From assembly GCF_014217335.1 (NCBI RefSeq), contig NZ_CP060092.1, forward strand, positions 3,613,501 to 3,677,500: a stretch of DNA of 64,000 nucleotides, written 5' to 3'. The position numbers and the translations under genes were made by a program. Under the pieces are notes generated by a model. The model searched no databases. It was not told the DNA's origin and saw nothing but the letters and a program-made list of their open reading frames with translations. Source of the DNA: Teredinibacter purpureus (GTDB lineage: Bacteria; Pseudomonadota; Gammaproteobacteria; Pseudomonadales; Cellvibrionaceae). Below, one piece after another: positions 8,922 through 18,520 of the stretch (position 1 is the first letter of the stretch; each line of letters opens with the position of its first letter).

Positions 8922-9975
8922 CTGTAGTTACCTTTCTAATTTTTTCAAGTAGCCTACCAAGCATAGGCTCGGGCAAATCTGCTTGAATATTTAAACACCA
9001 CCAATTATCTTGCGCGAAAGCTTGGCATTTCACGGCGTCTTTTGCTGTCATGACAATTGGTGAATGGTTGGCGAACGTAAAATCATGTTCGCTATAGGTA
9101 TAGTGGTCTGGAAAGCTGCAGGCGGTATAGCGCAAAGGCTTTTCAACCGCGCAGTGCAATTGTCCTACTTCGTTTAAAGAGGTATAAAATTTTTGGGGAT
9201 TGCCTATACCGGCTACCGCATAAAAAGGCGGCAGCGAACATAGGAAATTTAAAGGCTTTTTCTCGCCACTTTTAACATTTGTAAGCCCTACGGTTAGAAA
9301 CTGGAATACCGACGCACCTAATAATGAACGGTTTCCGCCTCTTACTAAAACCTCATCCACAGAGCCTAGCCTGCTCACGGGTTCTCGTAAGGGGCCCACG
9401 GGCATACAATGCCCGTTACCGAACATTTTATCGCCATCTAGCACAACAATTTCTAACGCGCGCGGTAAGGTATAATGCTGTAAACCATCATCGGCCAAGA
9501 CAATAGTGCAATCACCACTCTCGGCCAAGTACTGAACGGCCTGCCGTCGGTCGGCGCTCACAATGACGGGAAGCCGTGTCGCTTGATAAATTTCTAATGG
9601 CTCATCGCCTGCATTGGCGGCCGTTGAAGATGGCCCAACACAATGTAATGTGGTTGTCGTACGACCGTAACCCCTAGATATAACACCTGGCTTAAATCCG
9701 TTATCACGTAAATACTGCGCCAAGGCAATAATAACCGGTGTTTTGCCCGTACCACCGACTGAAATATTTCCAACCACGATTACCGGTAACGGTGATGTCG
9801 TCTGCCGCTGAGTTAATATTTTTTTCCGATAGTAAGCTATACCTCGAAAAAGGTATTCAAAAGGACATAACAACCACAGCCACCCTGGGCGGCTATACCA
9901 TCGCTGTTCAACGAAAGCAGCTAAACGATTACGCCGAACCGGTTTGGCCAATAATGCAGCGTTGAGTTCTACCAC
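8911..9975 (-). CDS. lpxK: Tetraacyldisaccharide 4'-kinase LpxK
   Basis: A 354-residue inner-membrane-associated kinase that phosphorylates the 4' position of the lipid A precursor. An N-terminal amphipathic/hydrophobic segment ([19 protein letters not shown], residues about 32-50) gives membrane attachment. The Walker A loop is [12 protein letters not shown], followed by ISRGYG, and [10 protein letters not shown] carries the catalytic Asp. The start is GTG at 9975 with AGAGG upstream. It follows exbB and exbD and overlaps kdsB. The assignment is secure from the LpxK-specific P-loop and neighbours. Confidence 0.95.
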   Translation of the reverse strand: MVELNAALLAKPVRRNRLAAFVEQRWYSRPGWLWLLCPFEYLFRGIAYYRKKILTQRQTTSPLPVIVVGNISVGGTGKTPVIIALAQYLRDNGFKPGVISRGYGRTTTTLHCVGPSSTAANAGDEPLEIYQATRLPVIVSADRRQAVQYLAESGDCTIVLADDGLQHYTLPRALEIVVLDGDKMFGNGHCMPVGPLREPVSRLGSVDEVLVRGGNRSLLGASVFQFLTVGLTNVKSGEKKPLNFLCSLPPFYAVAGIGNPQKFYTSLNEVGQLHCAVEKPLRYTACSFPDHYTYSEHDFTFANHSPIVMTAKDAVKCQAFAQDNWWCLNIQADLPEPMLGRLLEKIRKVTTDVI

Positions 9976-9986
9976 TATTAAACCTC

Positions 9987-10430
9987 TTAATCCGCGGCGC
10001 GGCTATTCTCGTCGCCCTCTTCGGGTGTCTGAGTGGTTAAACTCAAGTTGCCATAGCCCATATCTCCCGCGAGATCCATCACCGAAATAACAATTTGATA
10101 AGGCGTGTTTGCATCTCCTGTGATAATAAACGGTACACCAGTATTGCCGCCGCCCACGTCTAATATTGCAGTACGGAGCGTGTTTATCTGTTTGTTCACC
10201 AAAGCTCGACCGTTTACTGAATACCCTCCGTGGGAATCAACAACAACTTCAATTTGATCCACAACTGTAGGCTGTTTATCGCCAACGGCTTCCGGTAAAT
10301 CAATTTTTAAATGCGTTTCTTTGGTAAAGGTTGTTGAAACCATAAAAAATATCAACAATAAAAAAACCACGTCGATGAGCGGTGTAAGGTTAACCTGTTC
10401 TTCTGCTTTTACTTGTCGCTTAAATTGCAT
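9987..10430 (-). CDS. exbD: ExbD/TolR-family biopolymer transport protein
   Basis: A 147-residue protein with the ExbD plan: a short cytoplasmic N-terminus (MQFKRQVKAEEQVNLTPLID), one TM helix (VVFLLLIFFMVSTTF) with the conserved Asp of PLIDVVFLLLIFF at its start, and a periplasmic domain. It forms the proton channel with ExbB to energise TonB- or Tol-type systems. It lies 30 bp downstream of exbB. The C-terminal tail is acidic. No tonB gene is nearby. This ExbBD pair in front of lpxK is conserved in many gammaproteobacteria, and its dedicated partner is not clear from sequence. Confidence 0.92.
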   Translation of the reverse strand: MQFKRQVKAEEQVNLTPLIDVVFLLLIFFMVSTTFTKETHLKIDLPEAVGDKQPTVVDQIEVVVDSHGGYSVNGRALVNKQINTLRTAILDVGGGNTGVPFIITGDANTPYQIVISVMDLAGDMGYGNLSLTTQTPEEGDENSRAAD

Positions 10431-10460
10431 TGAAGCACCTGATTTTCGCTGAGCCTATAT

Positions 10461-11087
10461 TTACGACGCTTTCACATCAACGCGACGATCGCTATGCAAC
10501 GCATCGACTAACTTGATAGCCTCTTGCTCCATGGTCACAACCAGAGTGTCCACACGGCGAACATAGAACCGGTGCGCCATCATTGCGGGAATGGCTACAC
10601 ACAACCCCGCGGCAGTGGTAATCAACGCTTCCGAAATACCGCCCGCCAATACGGCTGCATTACCGGCACCTTCTAGGTTAAGCGCCGTAAAAACCTTAAT
10701 CATTCCAATAACAGTGCCCAGCAAACCTAATAGAGGTGCTATAGCGGCTATGGTGCCCAAAGCACCTAAATAGCGCTCCATTTCATGCACAACTTGGCTG
10801 GCGGCTTCTTCAATACTATCCTTCATTACATCGCGACCATGGCGAGAATTACTCAAACCCGCAGCCAATATACGCCCCAATTGAGACGATCGACGGAGTT
10901 CACGTAGCTTGTCACTATCCAGCTTATTTTCTTGTATCCACTTCCACACCTGCCCCAACTGGTGACGCGGTGCAATCTTTGTTGGGTTAAGTGTCCAGTA
11001 GCGCTCGATACTGATGGCAATTACGGCAATAGAACAAACAACAATCGGCAACATCAACCAGCCGCCCGAGGTAAGAATCTCTAACAC
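10461..11087 (-). CDS. exbB: ExbB/TolQ/MotA-family proton channel protein
   Basis: A 208-residue inner-membrane protein with three predicted TM helices: residues about 8-27 (GGWLMLPIVVCSIAVIAISI), about 108-130 (IAAIAPLLGLLGTVIGMI) and about 145-170 (SEALITTAAGLCVAIPAMM). The LGLLGTVIGMI and GISEALITTAAGL segments are the ExbB/TolQ signature. With ExbD it converts proton-motive force into work on a periplasm-spanning partner. It is the second gene of the operon, 125 bp after comEC, so a separate promoter in that gap is possible. Confidence 0.92.
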   Translation of the reverse strand: MLEILTSGGWLMLPIVVCSIAVIAISIERYWTLNPTKIAPRHQLGQVWKWIQENKLDSDKLRELRRSSQLGRILAAGLSNSRHGRDVMKDSIEEAASQVVHEMERYLGALGTIAAIAPLLGLLGTVIGMIKVFTALNLEGAGNAAVLAGGISEALITTAAGLCVAIPAMMAHRFYVRRVDTLVVTMEQEAIKLVDALHSDRRVDVKAS

Positions 11088-11212
11088 TACTTACTCCTAA
11101 AAATGAGTTTCAGGGGTTATTTACGCGTGAGAATGCACGCCTAACCCTCTGTTTTATAGGGCGTTATGATACCCGATAAAGTTAAGTTGTAGGGGTGAAA
11201 ATGGGGGAAATG

Positions 11213-13654
11213 CTATCTATACCACGGCTTAACCAACATTGTACGTGCCGTTTCGACCGTTAAATGCCCTTGCGTATCCCATCTAAATCCAATGGCCCCT
11301 TGCAGATCTGTACGCAATATAGTCGCACCTACAGCGGTATAACGCTCAAGCACTCGTAGGTGAGGATGATGGTACCGATTGTTATAGCCAGCACTCATGA
11401 CCGCATATTGAGGGTTAAGATGTTTAACCAGTGCTAGAGACGATGACGTTTTACTGCCATGGTGGGGCACTATTAGCACATCGACATCGCGTGGTAACTC
11501 GCCACTGCGCATCAATTCACGCTCAACAGGTTTTTCTATATCACCTAGAAACAAAAGCCTAAAGTGATTCGATTCAACCAACAGTACGCACGAATAATTA
11601 TTGGCCTCTTGAATATGGCTCTGCGTGTTGGGCCACAATACTCGAAAATCCAACCCTGCGGCCCGCCACACACTACCCGCCTCACATTTCGCCGGATGAG
11701 TGTCAGCCTTAGGTAAGCGCTCTGGTTGCCCCGCAATAACATTGCTGGTATCCAATTCCTCTACCAGCGATAGATACCCGCCCGCATGGTCGTTATCCCC
11801 ATGGCTAACGACCATGGTCTCTAACGTATGAATACCTCGAGACCGAAGATAAGGTGCTACAACACGGCTTCCCATATCAAAGCCTTCCCCATAACGGGCG
11901 CCAGTATCGTATAGCACCGTATGGTTAGGCGCTTCTAATGTAACCGCTAAACCTTGCTGAACATCCAAAACCCGCATTTGCAGCAGCAAAGAATCAGATG
12001 AAGCGCGGTATACCAAGGGACGAACAACCAATACCGCGCCCAATATCACCCCTAAGATGCGCACATTTAGGCCCCTAGGTGACAACAACAGTACGACGGT
12101 GAGCAACGCCCCCACTCCCGATAACAACGTAATTTCCGGCACCCAATACCCGTACCACTCGATGCCCGACAGCCACTCTAAATACTGCCAAAGGTAACTG
12201 AATAACGTTGAAGTGAAAGCAATAAATTCGATGGATAAAGACGGTGCAAACGGAGCCAGTAGTACGGCTAGCAGCAGCAATGGCACAATAAAAAAAGATA
12301 CAAAAGGTACAGCAATTAGATTAGCCACTGGGGCCAACAACGTCGCTGGCATACCCAAAAAACCGAGCGGTAGGAATAAACCAATCAACAACCAAAACTG
12401 CGCTTTAGTTAATGCTTTAAGCATTGCGAAACGCCCACGTGCGCTGCGCCGCCACCCAAAAACAAACACCAGTATTGCAACAGCGGCAAAACTCAACCAA
12501 AAGCCGGGCGATAAGAAAGCAAAAGGGTCCAAGAGCACAACGCAGACTAATGCGACCAAAAAAACAAACCAAACATTTAACCGCCTACCACACGCCCATG
12601 CCACACCAAACAACACTACCATTACCAAAGCCCGCTGAGTTGGTATGGCAAAACCCGCTAAACCCGCATAAAAGGTGGCCATAGCGATAGACACTAAAGG
12701 CGCGATCCAGCGGAGGCCTGCTTGTCGCCAGAGCGCTAAAGCATGTGCCAACAATAAACCTAGCCAGTAGCCTATTGTGGCCACCAAACCAATATGCAGC
12801 CCAGAAATCGCCATTAAATGCACCGTACCCGTTTGGCGTAATACTCGCCATTGTGAGCCGCTAATATCCGACTTATCCCCAAGTAACAGCGCCTTTAGCA
12901 ATGGTAATGACGACGCCTCAGCAACCTCCCCGTCTTTCCCCAAGTCAAACAGTTGGCCCATAAGCGCAAAGCGCCACCGTTCAAAATTTACGCCACCGGC
13001 TGCGTTACTGCCGAGCACTTTTGTCACAGGCTGTTTATCACGAACATACCCCGTTGCCACAACATCTTGCCCTAGCAACCAGGCCTGATAGTCAAAGCCA
13101 CTTGGGTTTACCGCGCCTCGTGGGCGCTTTAATCGCGCGGTAAACTGCCAACGTTCGCCGGGTTCTAGCGGCTCGGCCGAACGCGCCTGATACCAACTTA
13201 AACGCAGTTTATGACCCACCTGTAAAATAGCGCTATTTGACGGCAGGTCGATGGTATCTATCTGAAAATAAAAACTCGTGCTTTTACGGTAAGCACTGTG
13301 CTGTGTCACTTTGGGCATACTCACTATCTGCCCCGTAACAGGAATATCGGCGCCTTCTAACGCTGCCGGTAATTGGGCATTTATAAGCAGTGCAATGCGA
13401 TAACCGTTAACAACAAAACCCACTATCCCTACCACGAGAATACACAGCGGCCAGCGATAATGTCTTAGTACAAAGGCACATAAACAGCAAACAACTGCAA
13501 CGGCCGTTAGCCCATAAAGAAGCGTCGTAAATTGATCATAGGAAATCCTTAAGATTACCGGTAAACCAGCCCCGAGAGCGAACAGTAGCAAAAGAAGAAA
13601 ACGCCTGTAGATAGTGCGAGTAAAGGAGGGCAACATAGTGATTTTGGTATCCAT
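11213..13654 (-). CDS. comEC: ComEC/Rec2 family DNA internalisation protein
   Basis: An 813-residue polytopic membrane protein. Order: two or three N-terminal TM helices, a periplasmic OB-like (DUF4131) region near residues 90-190, the Competence domain with many TM helices (LMAISGLHIGLVATIGYWLG onward), and a C-terminal metallo-beta-lactamase-like domain with VVSHGDNDHAGGYL and VPHHGSKTSSS. ComEC is the inner-membrane channel for single-stranded DNA in natural transformation, and the lactamase domain is the proposed nuclease. A second start at 13636 is possible; neither has a strong ribosome site. First gene of the envelope operon. Whether the strain is competent cannot be judged here. Confidence 0.93.
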   Translation of the reverse strand: MDTKITMLPSFTRTIYRRFLLLLLFALGAGLPVILRISYDQFTTLLYGLTAVAVVCCLCAFVLRHYRWPLCILVVGIVGFVVNGYRIALLINAQLPAALEGADIPVTGQIVSMPKVTQHSAYRKSTSFYFQIDTIDLPSNSAILQVGHKLRLSWYQARSAEPLEPGERWQFTARLKRPRGAVNPSGFDYQAWLLGQDVVATGYVRDKQPVTKVLGSNAAGGVNFERWRFALMGQLFDLGKDGEVAEASSLPLLKALLLGDKSDISGSQWRVLRQTGTVHLMAISGLHIGLVATIGYWLGLLLAHALALWRQAGLRWIAPLVSIAMATFYAGLAGFAIPTQRALVMVVLFGVAWACGRRLNVWFVFLVALVCVVLLDPFAFLSPGFWLSFAAVAILVFVFGWRRSARGRFAMLKALTKAQFWLLIGLFLPLGFLGMPATLLAPVANLIAVPFVSFFIVPLLLLAVLLAPFAPSLSIEFIAFTSTLFSYLWQYLEWLSGIEWYGYWVPEITLLSGVGALLTVVLLLSPRGLNVRILGVILGAVLVVRPLVYRASSDSLLLQMRVLDVQQGLAVTLEAPNHTVLYDTGARYGEGFDMGSRVVAPYLRSRGIHTLETMVVSHGDNDHAGGYLSLVEELDTSNVIAGQPERLPKADTHPAKCEAGSVWRAAGLDFRVLWPNTQSHIQEANNYSCVLLVESNHFRLLFLGDIEKPVERELMRSGELPRDVDVLIVPHHGSKTSSSLALVKHLNPQYAVMSAGYNNRYHHPHLRVLERYTAVGATILRTDLQGAIGFRWDTQGHLTVETARTMLVKPWYR

Positions 13655-14030
13655 TCCGAGGGCGCTTATCCATAATCAAAATTAGCAAACACGTTACAGA
13701 CTACAATGCTTTTATCAATACAGAAAGTAGCCAAGCGGTGTCGTTCTGGGCATAATAGCCGCCGTTTGCGACCATAGGAAAAGTCGAGGGGTAAGCGAAT
13801 GGAGACGTTATTTTAGTTAGCTAACTGCACCTCTTTGGAGCAACAGTTGCTAGGCAGTACAAATGACGCCTATTTTAATCTGTACGAATACGCTTATGGC
13901 TATAATGCTTAAGTTACTCGACTACTCGTACCGACTCTGTGCCATATGACACCGTATACGCAAAGCCCCTCAGCCTACTGCTAATGTGGCCAAAACGATA
14001 GATAACCCTCTTGAATTAGCGCTGTAAACT
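13655..14030. other. Intergenic region between comEC and the DUF2062 gene
   Basis: This stretch separates two divergent genes and so should hold promoters for both. I see no ORF with coding character, no tRNA and no convincing inverted repeat. Nothing more specific can be supported. Confidence 0.5.
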
Positions 14031-14543
14031 ATGCCTCGAAACATTATAAAACGCTGGATGCCGGACCCTGCCAAAATCCGCAACGCACCAGCTCTACAGT
14101 TTTTAGGTTCCATGTTGCACGACCCCAATTTATTCCATCTCAATCGACACTCGGTTTCCGTCGCTTTTTTTGTGGGTCTTTTTGTAGCGTTTTTACCTAC
14201 GCTTGGTCAAATCCCTATTGCTGCGGCAGGTGCTCTACTATTTCGCTGCAATTTGCCAATTTCGGTTGCGCTCGTGTGGGTAAGCAACCCCCTTACCTTT
14301 CCCGTAATTTACTACGCCACCTACAAGCTCGGTGCACGATTATTACAAATTCAACCTCACCCAGTGAAAGTTGAAATGTCTTGGCAGTGGGTGGTGAGCG
14401 AGTTCTCTAATATTTGGGAGCCACTGGTGCTGGGAAGCTTAATTGCTAGCGTATTTTTCGGGTGCCTCGGCTATATCGTTGTACAGTGGGCATGGCGATG
14501 GCATGTCGTACAACGCTGGCAGCAACGAAGACGTAAACCCTAA
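14031..14543 (+). CDS. DUF2062 inner-membrane protein
   Basis: A 170-residue protein of the DUF2062 family, recognisable by PNLFHLNRHSVSVAFFVGLF, the FLPTLGQIPIAAAGALLFRCN segment and WVSNPLTFPVIYY. Two or three TM helices are predicted (residues about 45-75, 85-105 and 130-160), with a basic C-terminus (WRWHVVQRWQQRRRKP). The function is not known. Members commonly sit between comEC and lolCDE in pseudomonads, as here. The stop codon is immediately followed by a heptanucleotide tandem repeat, and the gene is convergent with lolE. Confidence 0.88.
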   Translation: MPRNIIKRWMPDPAKIRNAPALQFLGSMLHDPNLFHLNRHSVSVAFFVGLFVAFLPTLGQIPIAAAGALLFRCNLPISVALVWVSNPLTFPVIYYATYKLGARLLQIQPHPVKVEMSWQWVVSEFSNIWEPLVLGSLIASVFFGCLGYIVVQWAWRWHVVQRWQQRRRKP

Positions 14544-14592
14544 GACCCAAGACCCAAGACCCAAGACCCAAGACCCAAGACCCAAGACCTAA
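14544..14592. repeat. Heptanucleotide tandem repeat (GACCCAA)6 plus one variant copy
   Basis: Six perfect head-to-tail copies of GACCCAA followed by one GACCTAA copy, 49 bp in all. The array starts on the base after the DUF2062 TAA stop and ends 7 bp before the lolE stop, so it fills the convergent intergenic space. It is not an inverted repeat, so a terminator role is not evident. Short tandem repeats of this kind can change copy number by slippage, which here would not alter either protein. Confidence 0.95.
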
Positions 14593-14599
14593 AGGTAAC

Positions 14600-15838
14600 T
14601 TACTCATACCGCAACGCTTCCGCAGGTTGTACCCGTGTTGCTTTCCACGCAGGATACAAGGTCGCGATAAAACTCAAACTTAATGCGGTTGACGCTATGC
14701 GGAATAAATCGGTGCTACGAATTTCCGACGGCAAATAAGTTAGCGGGTAGACATCTGATTGAAGAAATTGAATATGAAATACGCCTTCAATAAATTGTAC
14801 GAAGCCCTGTACCCCCATCGCCATTAAACAACCTAACGCTATTCCCAGTGATGTCCCTACCAAGCCAATCACACTGCCCTGCACAATAAAAATAGCCATG
14901 ATTGTTTTTGTTGAAGTACCCAGTGTCCGGAGAATGGCAATTTCGCCCTGTTTATCAATCACCACCATTATTAAAGTCGATACCACATTAAAAGCTGCAA
15001 TACCGACAATTAGCGACATGAGCAACCCCACAAGATTCTTTGACATTTGAATGGCGTGATACAAATTACCTTGAGTACGGGTCCAATTAGTACCCGTGTA
15101 CCCTGCACCCAACTTAATCAAACTTGTATAAACAACACGGGGAGCCGCAAATAAATCGCGCAATTTAAGCCGAACACCACTCACCTTCCCTGCCATCCCC
15201 GCTAAATTTGACGCCTGCTCTAGGCCCGTTAACGCCAACGTGTGATCCAACTCTGTTTTCGAATCGATGATCCCGATGAGCGTAAAATAATCGACCTTAG
15301 CCGATGAGCGCTCGCCTTCCGAACCAGGCACAACCACCATTACTTTATCGCCAACCGCCACACCAATTTTTGTGGCAACAGCTGAACCAAGCAATAAGGA
15401 TGTATCGTTTTGCGCTAATAATGTTAATAAATTGGTGTCTATAACGTAGCGTTCAATATCAGAAACCTTCGTTTCATATTGAGGATCAATGCCGTAGAGC
15501 AGCACCGGCTCCGTTTTTTTTCTAAAGCTTACCAAACCATTTAACTCGACAAACGGCGCTATGCCCACAATATCGGCGTTGCCTTTTAATTGGTCGACAA
15601 CATATTGCCAATTATCCAGTCCTTCTCGGTGCTTAATTGTCGCCTGAGGAACTAGGCCCAATATCTTTTCTCGCAACTCTCGATCAAAACCATTCATAAC
15701 CGACAGCACAACCACTAATAACGCAACACCGACGACCAATCCCGAAATCGAAATAGCAGACAAGAAAGAAACCAACTGGCTACGGCGCTGTGCACCGACG
15801 TAACGTAAACCAACAAACAACGGCAACCATACTTTCAT
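14600..15838 (-). CDS. lolE: Lipoprotein-releasing ABC transporter permease LolE
   Basis: A 412-residue inner-membrane permease of the LolC/LolE family. It has one N-terminal TM helix (FLSAISISGLVVGVALLVVVLSVMNGFDRELREKILGL region), a periplasmic domain of about 200 residues, and three C-terminal TM helices of the FtsX type; the end QPAEALRYE is the family signature. With LolC and LolD it extracts outer-membrane lipoproteins from the inner membrane and passes them to LolA. It overlaps lolD by 4 nt. LolC versus LolE is assigned from gene order (lolC-lolD-lolE), because the paralogues are similar. Confidence 0.92.
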   Translation of the reverse strand: MKVWLPLFVGLRYVGAQRRSQLVSFLSAISISGLVVGVALLVVVLSVMNGFDRELREKILGLVPQATIKHREGLDNWQYVVDQLKGNADIVGIAPFVELNGLVSFRKKTEPVLLYGIDPQYETKVSDIERYVIDTNLLTLLAQNDTSLLLGSAVATKIGVAVGDKVMVVVPGSEGERSSAKVDYFTLIGIIDSKTELDHTLALTGLEQASNLAGMAGKVSGVRLKLRDLFAAPRVVYTSLIKLGAGYTGTNWTRTQGNLYHAIQMSKNLVGLLMSLIVGIAAFNVVSTLIMVVIDKQGEIAILRTLGTSTKTIMAIFIVQGSVIGLVGTSLGIALGCLMAMGVQGFVQFIEGVFHIQFLQSDVYPLTYLPSEIRSTDLFRIASTALSLSFIATLYPAWKATRVQPAEALRYE

Positions 15839-16518
15839 AGCGCGATTAACTCGCCAGCGTCCAACCGGTAGATAATATCCATTGTTTTGGCAAACGTTTC
15901 ATCATGCGTAACCACCACAAAACTCGTCGCTAACTCTTGACTCAATTGATTCATTAATAATTGAATTGCTTGCGCATTTTTCCCGTCTAGATTTCCCGTT
16001 GGTTCATCCATCAAGACGCAAGCGGGCTGATTAGCCAAAGCTCTTGCGATTGCTACTCGTTGCCGCTCACCACCGGATAATTCCGAGGGTTTGTGTTGCA
16101 AGCGAGGCTGTAACCCCACCAGCTCCAGCAAACGCTCCGCTTCTCTCAATGCCAATTTTTTATTCTCGCCGCCAATAAATAAAGGCATAGCAACATTTTC
16201 CAGCGCTGAGAATTCAGGCAGCAAGTGATGAAATTGATACACAAAACCTAGTGATTGATTGCGCACTTTTCCTCGCTGATTATCTGTTAGCGTAGAAAAT
16301 GCCTGCTCGGATATCTGCACCTCACCGGCATCCGGTTTATCGAGACCGCCCAGCACATTTAATAGTGTACTTTTACCACTGCCCGACGCACCAATAATGG
16401 CAACATGTTCACCCGGTTTTACGCTTAAATTCACGGAACGTAACACTTCTACCAACTGTGGGCCTTGGCTATAATTTTTGGCTACGTTACGGCAGGTTAA
16501 TACAAATTGATTAGTCAT
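15835..16518 (-). CDS. lolD: Lipoprotein-releasing ABC transporter ATPase LolD
   Basis: A 227-residue ATPase subunit. Walker A is GASGSGKST, the Q-loop lies in VYQFHHLLPEFSALENV (the LolD/MacB class shows this FHHLLPEFSA sequence), the signature is LSGGERQRVAIARAL, and Walker B is VLMDEPTGNLD with the H-loop in VVTHDE. It energises the LolCE permease. It lies 5 bp after lolC and overlaps lolE by 4 nt, consistent with one transcript and a fixed stoichiometry. The length is that of E. coli LolD (233). Confidence 0.96.
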   Translation of the reverse strand: MTNQFVLTCRNVAKNYSQGPQLVEVLRSVNLSVKPGEHVAIIGASGSGKSTLLNVLGGLDKPDAGEVQISEQAFSTLTDNQRGKVRNQSLGFVYQFHHLLPEFSALENVAMPLFIGGENKKLALREAERLLELVGLQPRLQHKPSELSGGERQRVAIARALANQPACVLMDEPTGNLDGKNAQAIQLLMNQLSQELATSFVVVTHDETFAKTMDIIYRLDAGELIAL

Positions 16519-16523
16519 AAGCT

Positions 16524-17783
16524 CTATATGTCATAGCGAAGCGCTTCAGCCGGCTCTATTGTCGACGCGCGATAAGCAGGATAAATTGTGGCGAGAATTG
16601 CAATGAGCGTAGACAGCCCGCACACCATTAATGTGTCGTCTAACCGCCATTGCGACGGTAAATAAGCAACGAAATAAACACTAGGGTCAAAGACCATTAG
16701 GCCGGTATGGGCCTCAATAAATGCCATTATTTCGGGTAACCATATCGCAGTTAACACCCCCGCTATGGCACCCACCACAATACCAATTAAACCGAGCGTT
16801 ATACCTTGCACCATAAAAATTTGAACGATGTCATAGCGTGTCATGCCAAGGGTTCGCAAAACGGCTATATCACTCCGTTTTTCCGCCACCATCATCACCA
16901 AACTCGTAATAATATTAAACGCCGCAACCGCAATAATAATACTGAGCATGAGCCCTACGACAGTCTTTTCCATTTTGACCGCCTGAAACAAACTGCCCTG
17001 CGTCTGGCTCCAGTCTTTCACCTTTACACCGTCGCCTAGCGATCGCCCTAATGCGCTAAGTGCCGCCGGCGCTCGATAGATATCATCAAATTTCAGGTGC
17101 AACCCATCTACTGTCTCACCGCGCCGCAAGAGTTTTTGAGCGTCTCGAATATGAATTAACGTTAAATATTGATCAACCTGAGCCCCAACTTCAAACACCC
17201 CCACCAAGGTAAAACGTTTACTACGCGGAAAAATGCCTGCTGGTGTCACCGAGACTTCGGGTAGCGTGACCGAGATTTTATCGCCTATCGTCAACCCCAA
17301 ATGTCGTGCAACAAGATTACCCATCACTATGCCGTATTCGCCAGGCTGCAAATAGGCCAATTCACCAATTAACATGTGCTGCTCAATCGCCGATATATCT
17401 TTTTCAAATTCAGGATCTATACCTTGAATTTGAACAGGCTTCACCGTACGACCAAAACTAATGAGAGCTTTCCCTTCTATGAAGGGCGCAGCAGCATTCA
17501 GCCCCTCAGTAGTACTTACGCGATCGTAAAGCACGGGCCAATTTTCAAGCGGCTTTTCAGTGGTTAAAAAACCATGGGGCACAACACGTAAAATGCGCTC
17601 CTTCAACTCTCTATCGAAACCGTTCATAACAGACAGCACAACGATTAAGGCAAAGACACCTAACGCCATACCTACCAACGCAAATAAACTGACGAAAGCG
17701 ATAAATCCATTGCGACGTTTAGCGTTGGCATAACGCAAACCAATATAGAGCGGAAGAGAAGAGCGAAAGGGAGAATTAATCAT
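16524..17783 (-). CDS. lolC: Lipoprotein-releasing ABC transporter permease LolC
   Basis: A 419-residue paralogue of LolE with the same plan: N-terminal TM (FVSLFALVGMALGVFALIVVLSVMNGFDRELKERIL), a large periplasmic domain, three C-terminal TM helices and the closing IEPAEALRYDI. LolC normally recruits LolA through a periplasmic hook. It is the first gene of lolCDE, which ends convergently against the DUF2062 gene. The divergent PilZ gene starts 106 bp upstream, so the gap holds both promoters. Confidence 0.92.
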   Translation of the reverse strand: MINSPFRSSLPLYIGLRYANAKRRNGFIAFVSLFALVGMALGVFALIVVLSVMNGFDRELKERILRVVPHGFLTTEKPLENWPVLYDRVSTTEGLNAAAPFIEGKALISFGRTVKPVQIQGIDPEFEKDISAIEQHMLIGELAYLQPGEYGIVMGNLVARHLGLTIGDKISVTLPEVSVTPAGIFPRSKRFTLVGVFEVGAQVDQYLTLIHIRDAQKLLRRGETVDGLHLKFDDIYRAPAALSALGRSLGDGVKVKDWSQTQGSLFQAVKMEKTVVGLMLSIIIAVAAFNIITSLVMMVAEKRSDIAVLRTLGMTRYDIVQIFMVQGITLGLIGIVVGAIAGVLTAIWLPEIMAFIEAHTGLMVFDPSVYFVAYLPSQWRLDDTLMVCGLSTLIAILATIYPAYRASTIEPAEALRYDI

Positions 17784-17889
17784 GCCTGCGATTAAACAGG
17801 AGAACCCGCGTTAGAACAAGTTTTGACGGAATGAACTATTATACTATTCAGCAGCACACTGCCGATTGCTGGGCGAAATAGGGCGAACA

Positions 17890-18498
17890 ATGAACGACCA
17901 CGAAACATCGAAAGCAGACAAACCTAAGGTACTCTCAGGGCGAGAGCGCCGTGACTTTTTTCGTGTGGACCAAGATGTGATCTTTGACTACAAGGTAGTT
18001 GATGCTTTTGCTGCTGAAAATGACCCACCAGAAATTGAATTTGAAGACTCAGTATCACTTAGCCTATTAAACGAACTACGAAGACTCGACCAGGACAATA
18101 TTCAAACTCTGCGCGCACTGACCGACAAAAACCGGCTACTGGGCGACTACCTTCAAACACTTAGCAGTAAAATCGACCTTATCGCGCGCCACTCTTTATT
18201 CGCACAAGATAAAGAAGCAGGCGACAAACCTAAAACCCGTATCAATCTTAGCGAAGAAGGCATTGCTTTTATTGCCGAACGCGCCGTCTACAAGGGAAAT
18301 TTTCTCGCAATGAGACTGATATTTTTACCCCACTACGCTCCCGTGGTAATCTTCGCTAAAGTAATTCGCTGTGAACCCAAACAAAGCAACTATCAAGTTG
18401 CCGCTAAATTTCATCGATTACAAGATAAAGACCGCCAAGAGTTATCTCGACAAATACTGAAGACTCAAGTCAGTCAAAAAAAAGCCACAGATAAGTAG
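17890..18498 (+). CDS. PilZ-domain protein with helical insert
   Basis: A 202-residue cytoplasmic protein. R21-R25 in ERRDFFRVD form the RxxxR motif, and N119-L-S-E-E-G124 forms the (D/N)xSxxG motif of c-di-GMP-binding PilZ domains. Between them lies an unusual insert of about 80 residues that looks helical and coiled-coil (SLSLLNELRRLDQDNIQTL and on). The longest frame begins at a TTG at 17866, but ATG 17890 has AGGG 4-5 nt upstream and fits better. It is divergent from lolCDE and 22 bp upstream of a small periplasmic protein gene. c-di-GMP binding is likely from the motifs; the output is unknown. Confidence 0.85.
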   Translation: MNDHETSKADKPKVLSGRERRDFFRVDQDVIFDYKVVDAFAAENDPPEIEFEDSVSLSLLNELRRLDQDNIQTLRALTDKNRLLGDYLQTLSSKIDLIARHSLFAQDKEAGDKPKTRINLSEEGIAFIAERAVYKGNFLAMRLIFLPHYAPVVIFAKVIRCEPKQSNYQVAAKFHRLQDKDRQELSRQILKTQVSQKKATDK

Positions 18499-18520
18499 TA
18501 GCCAGTAGAGGATTTAGAAC

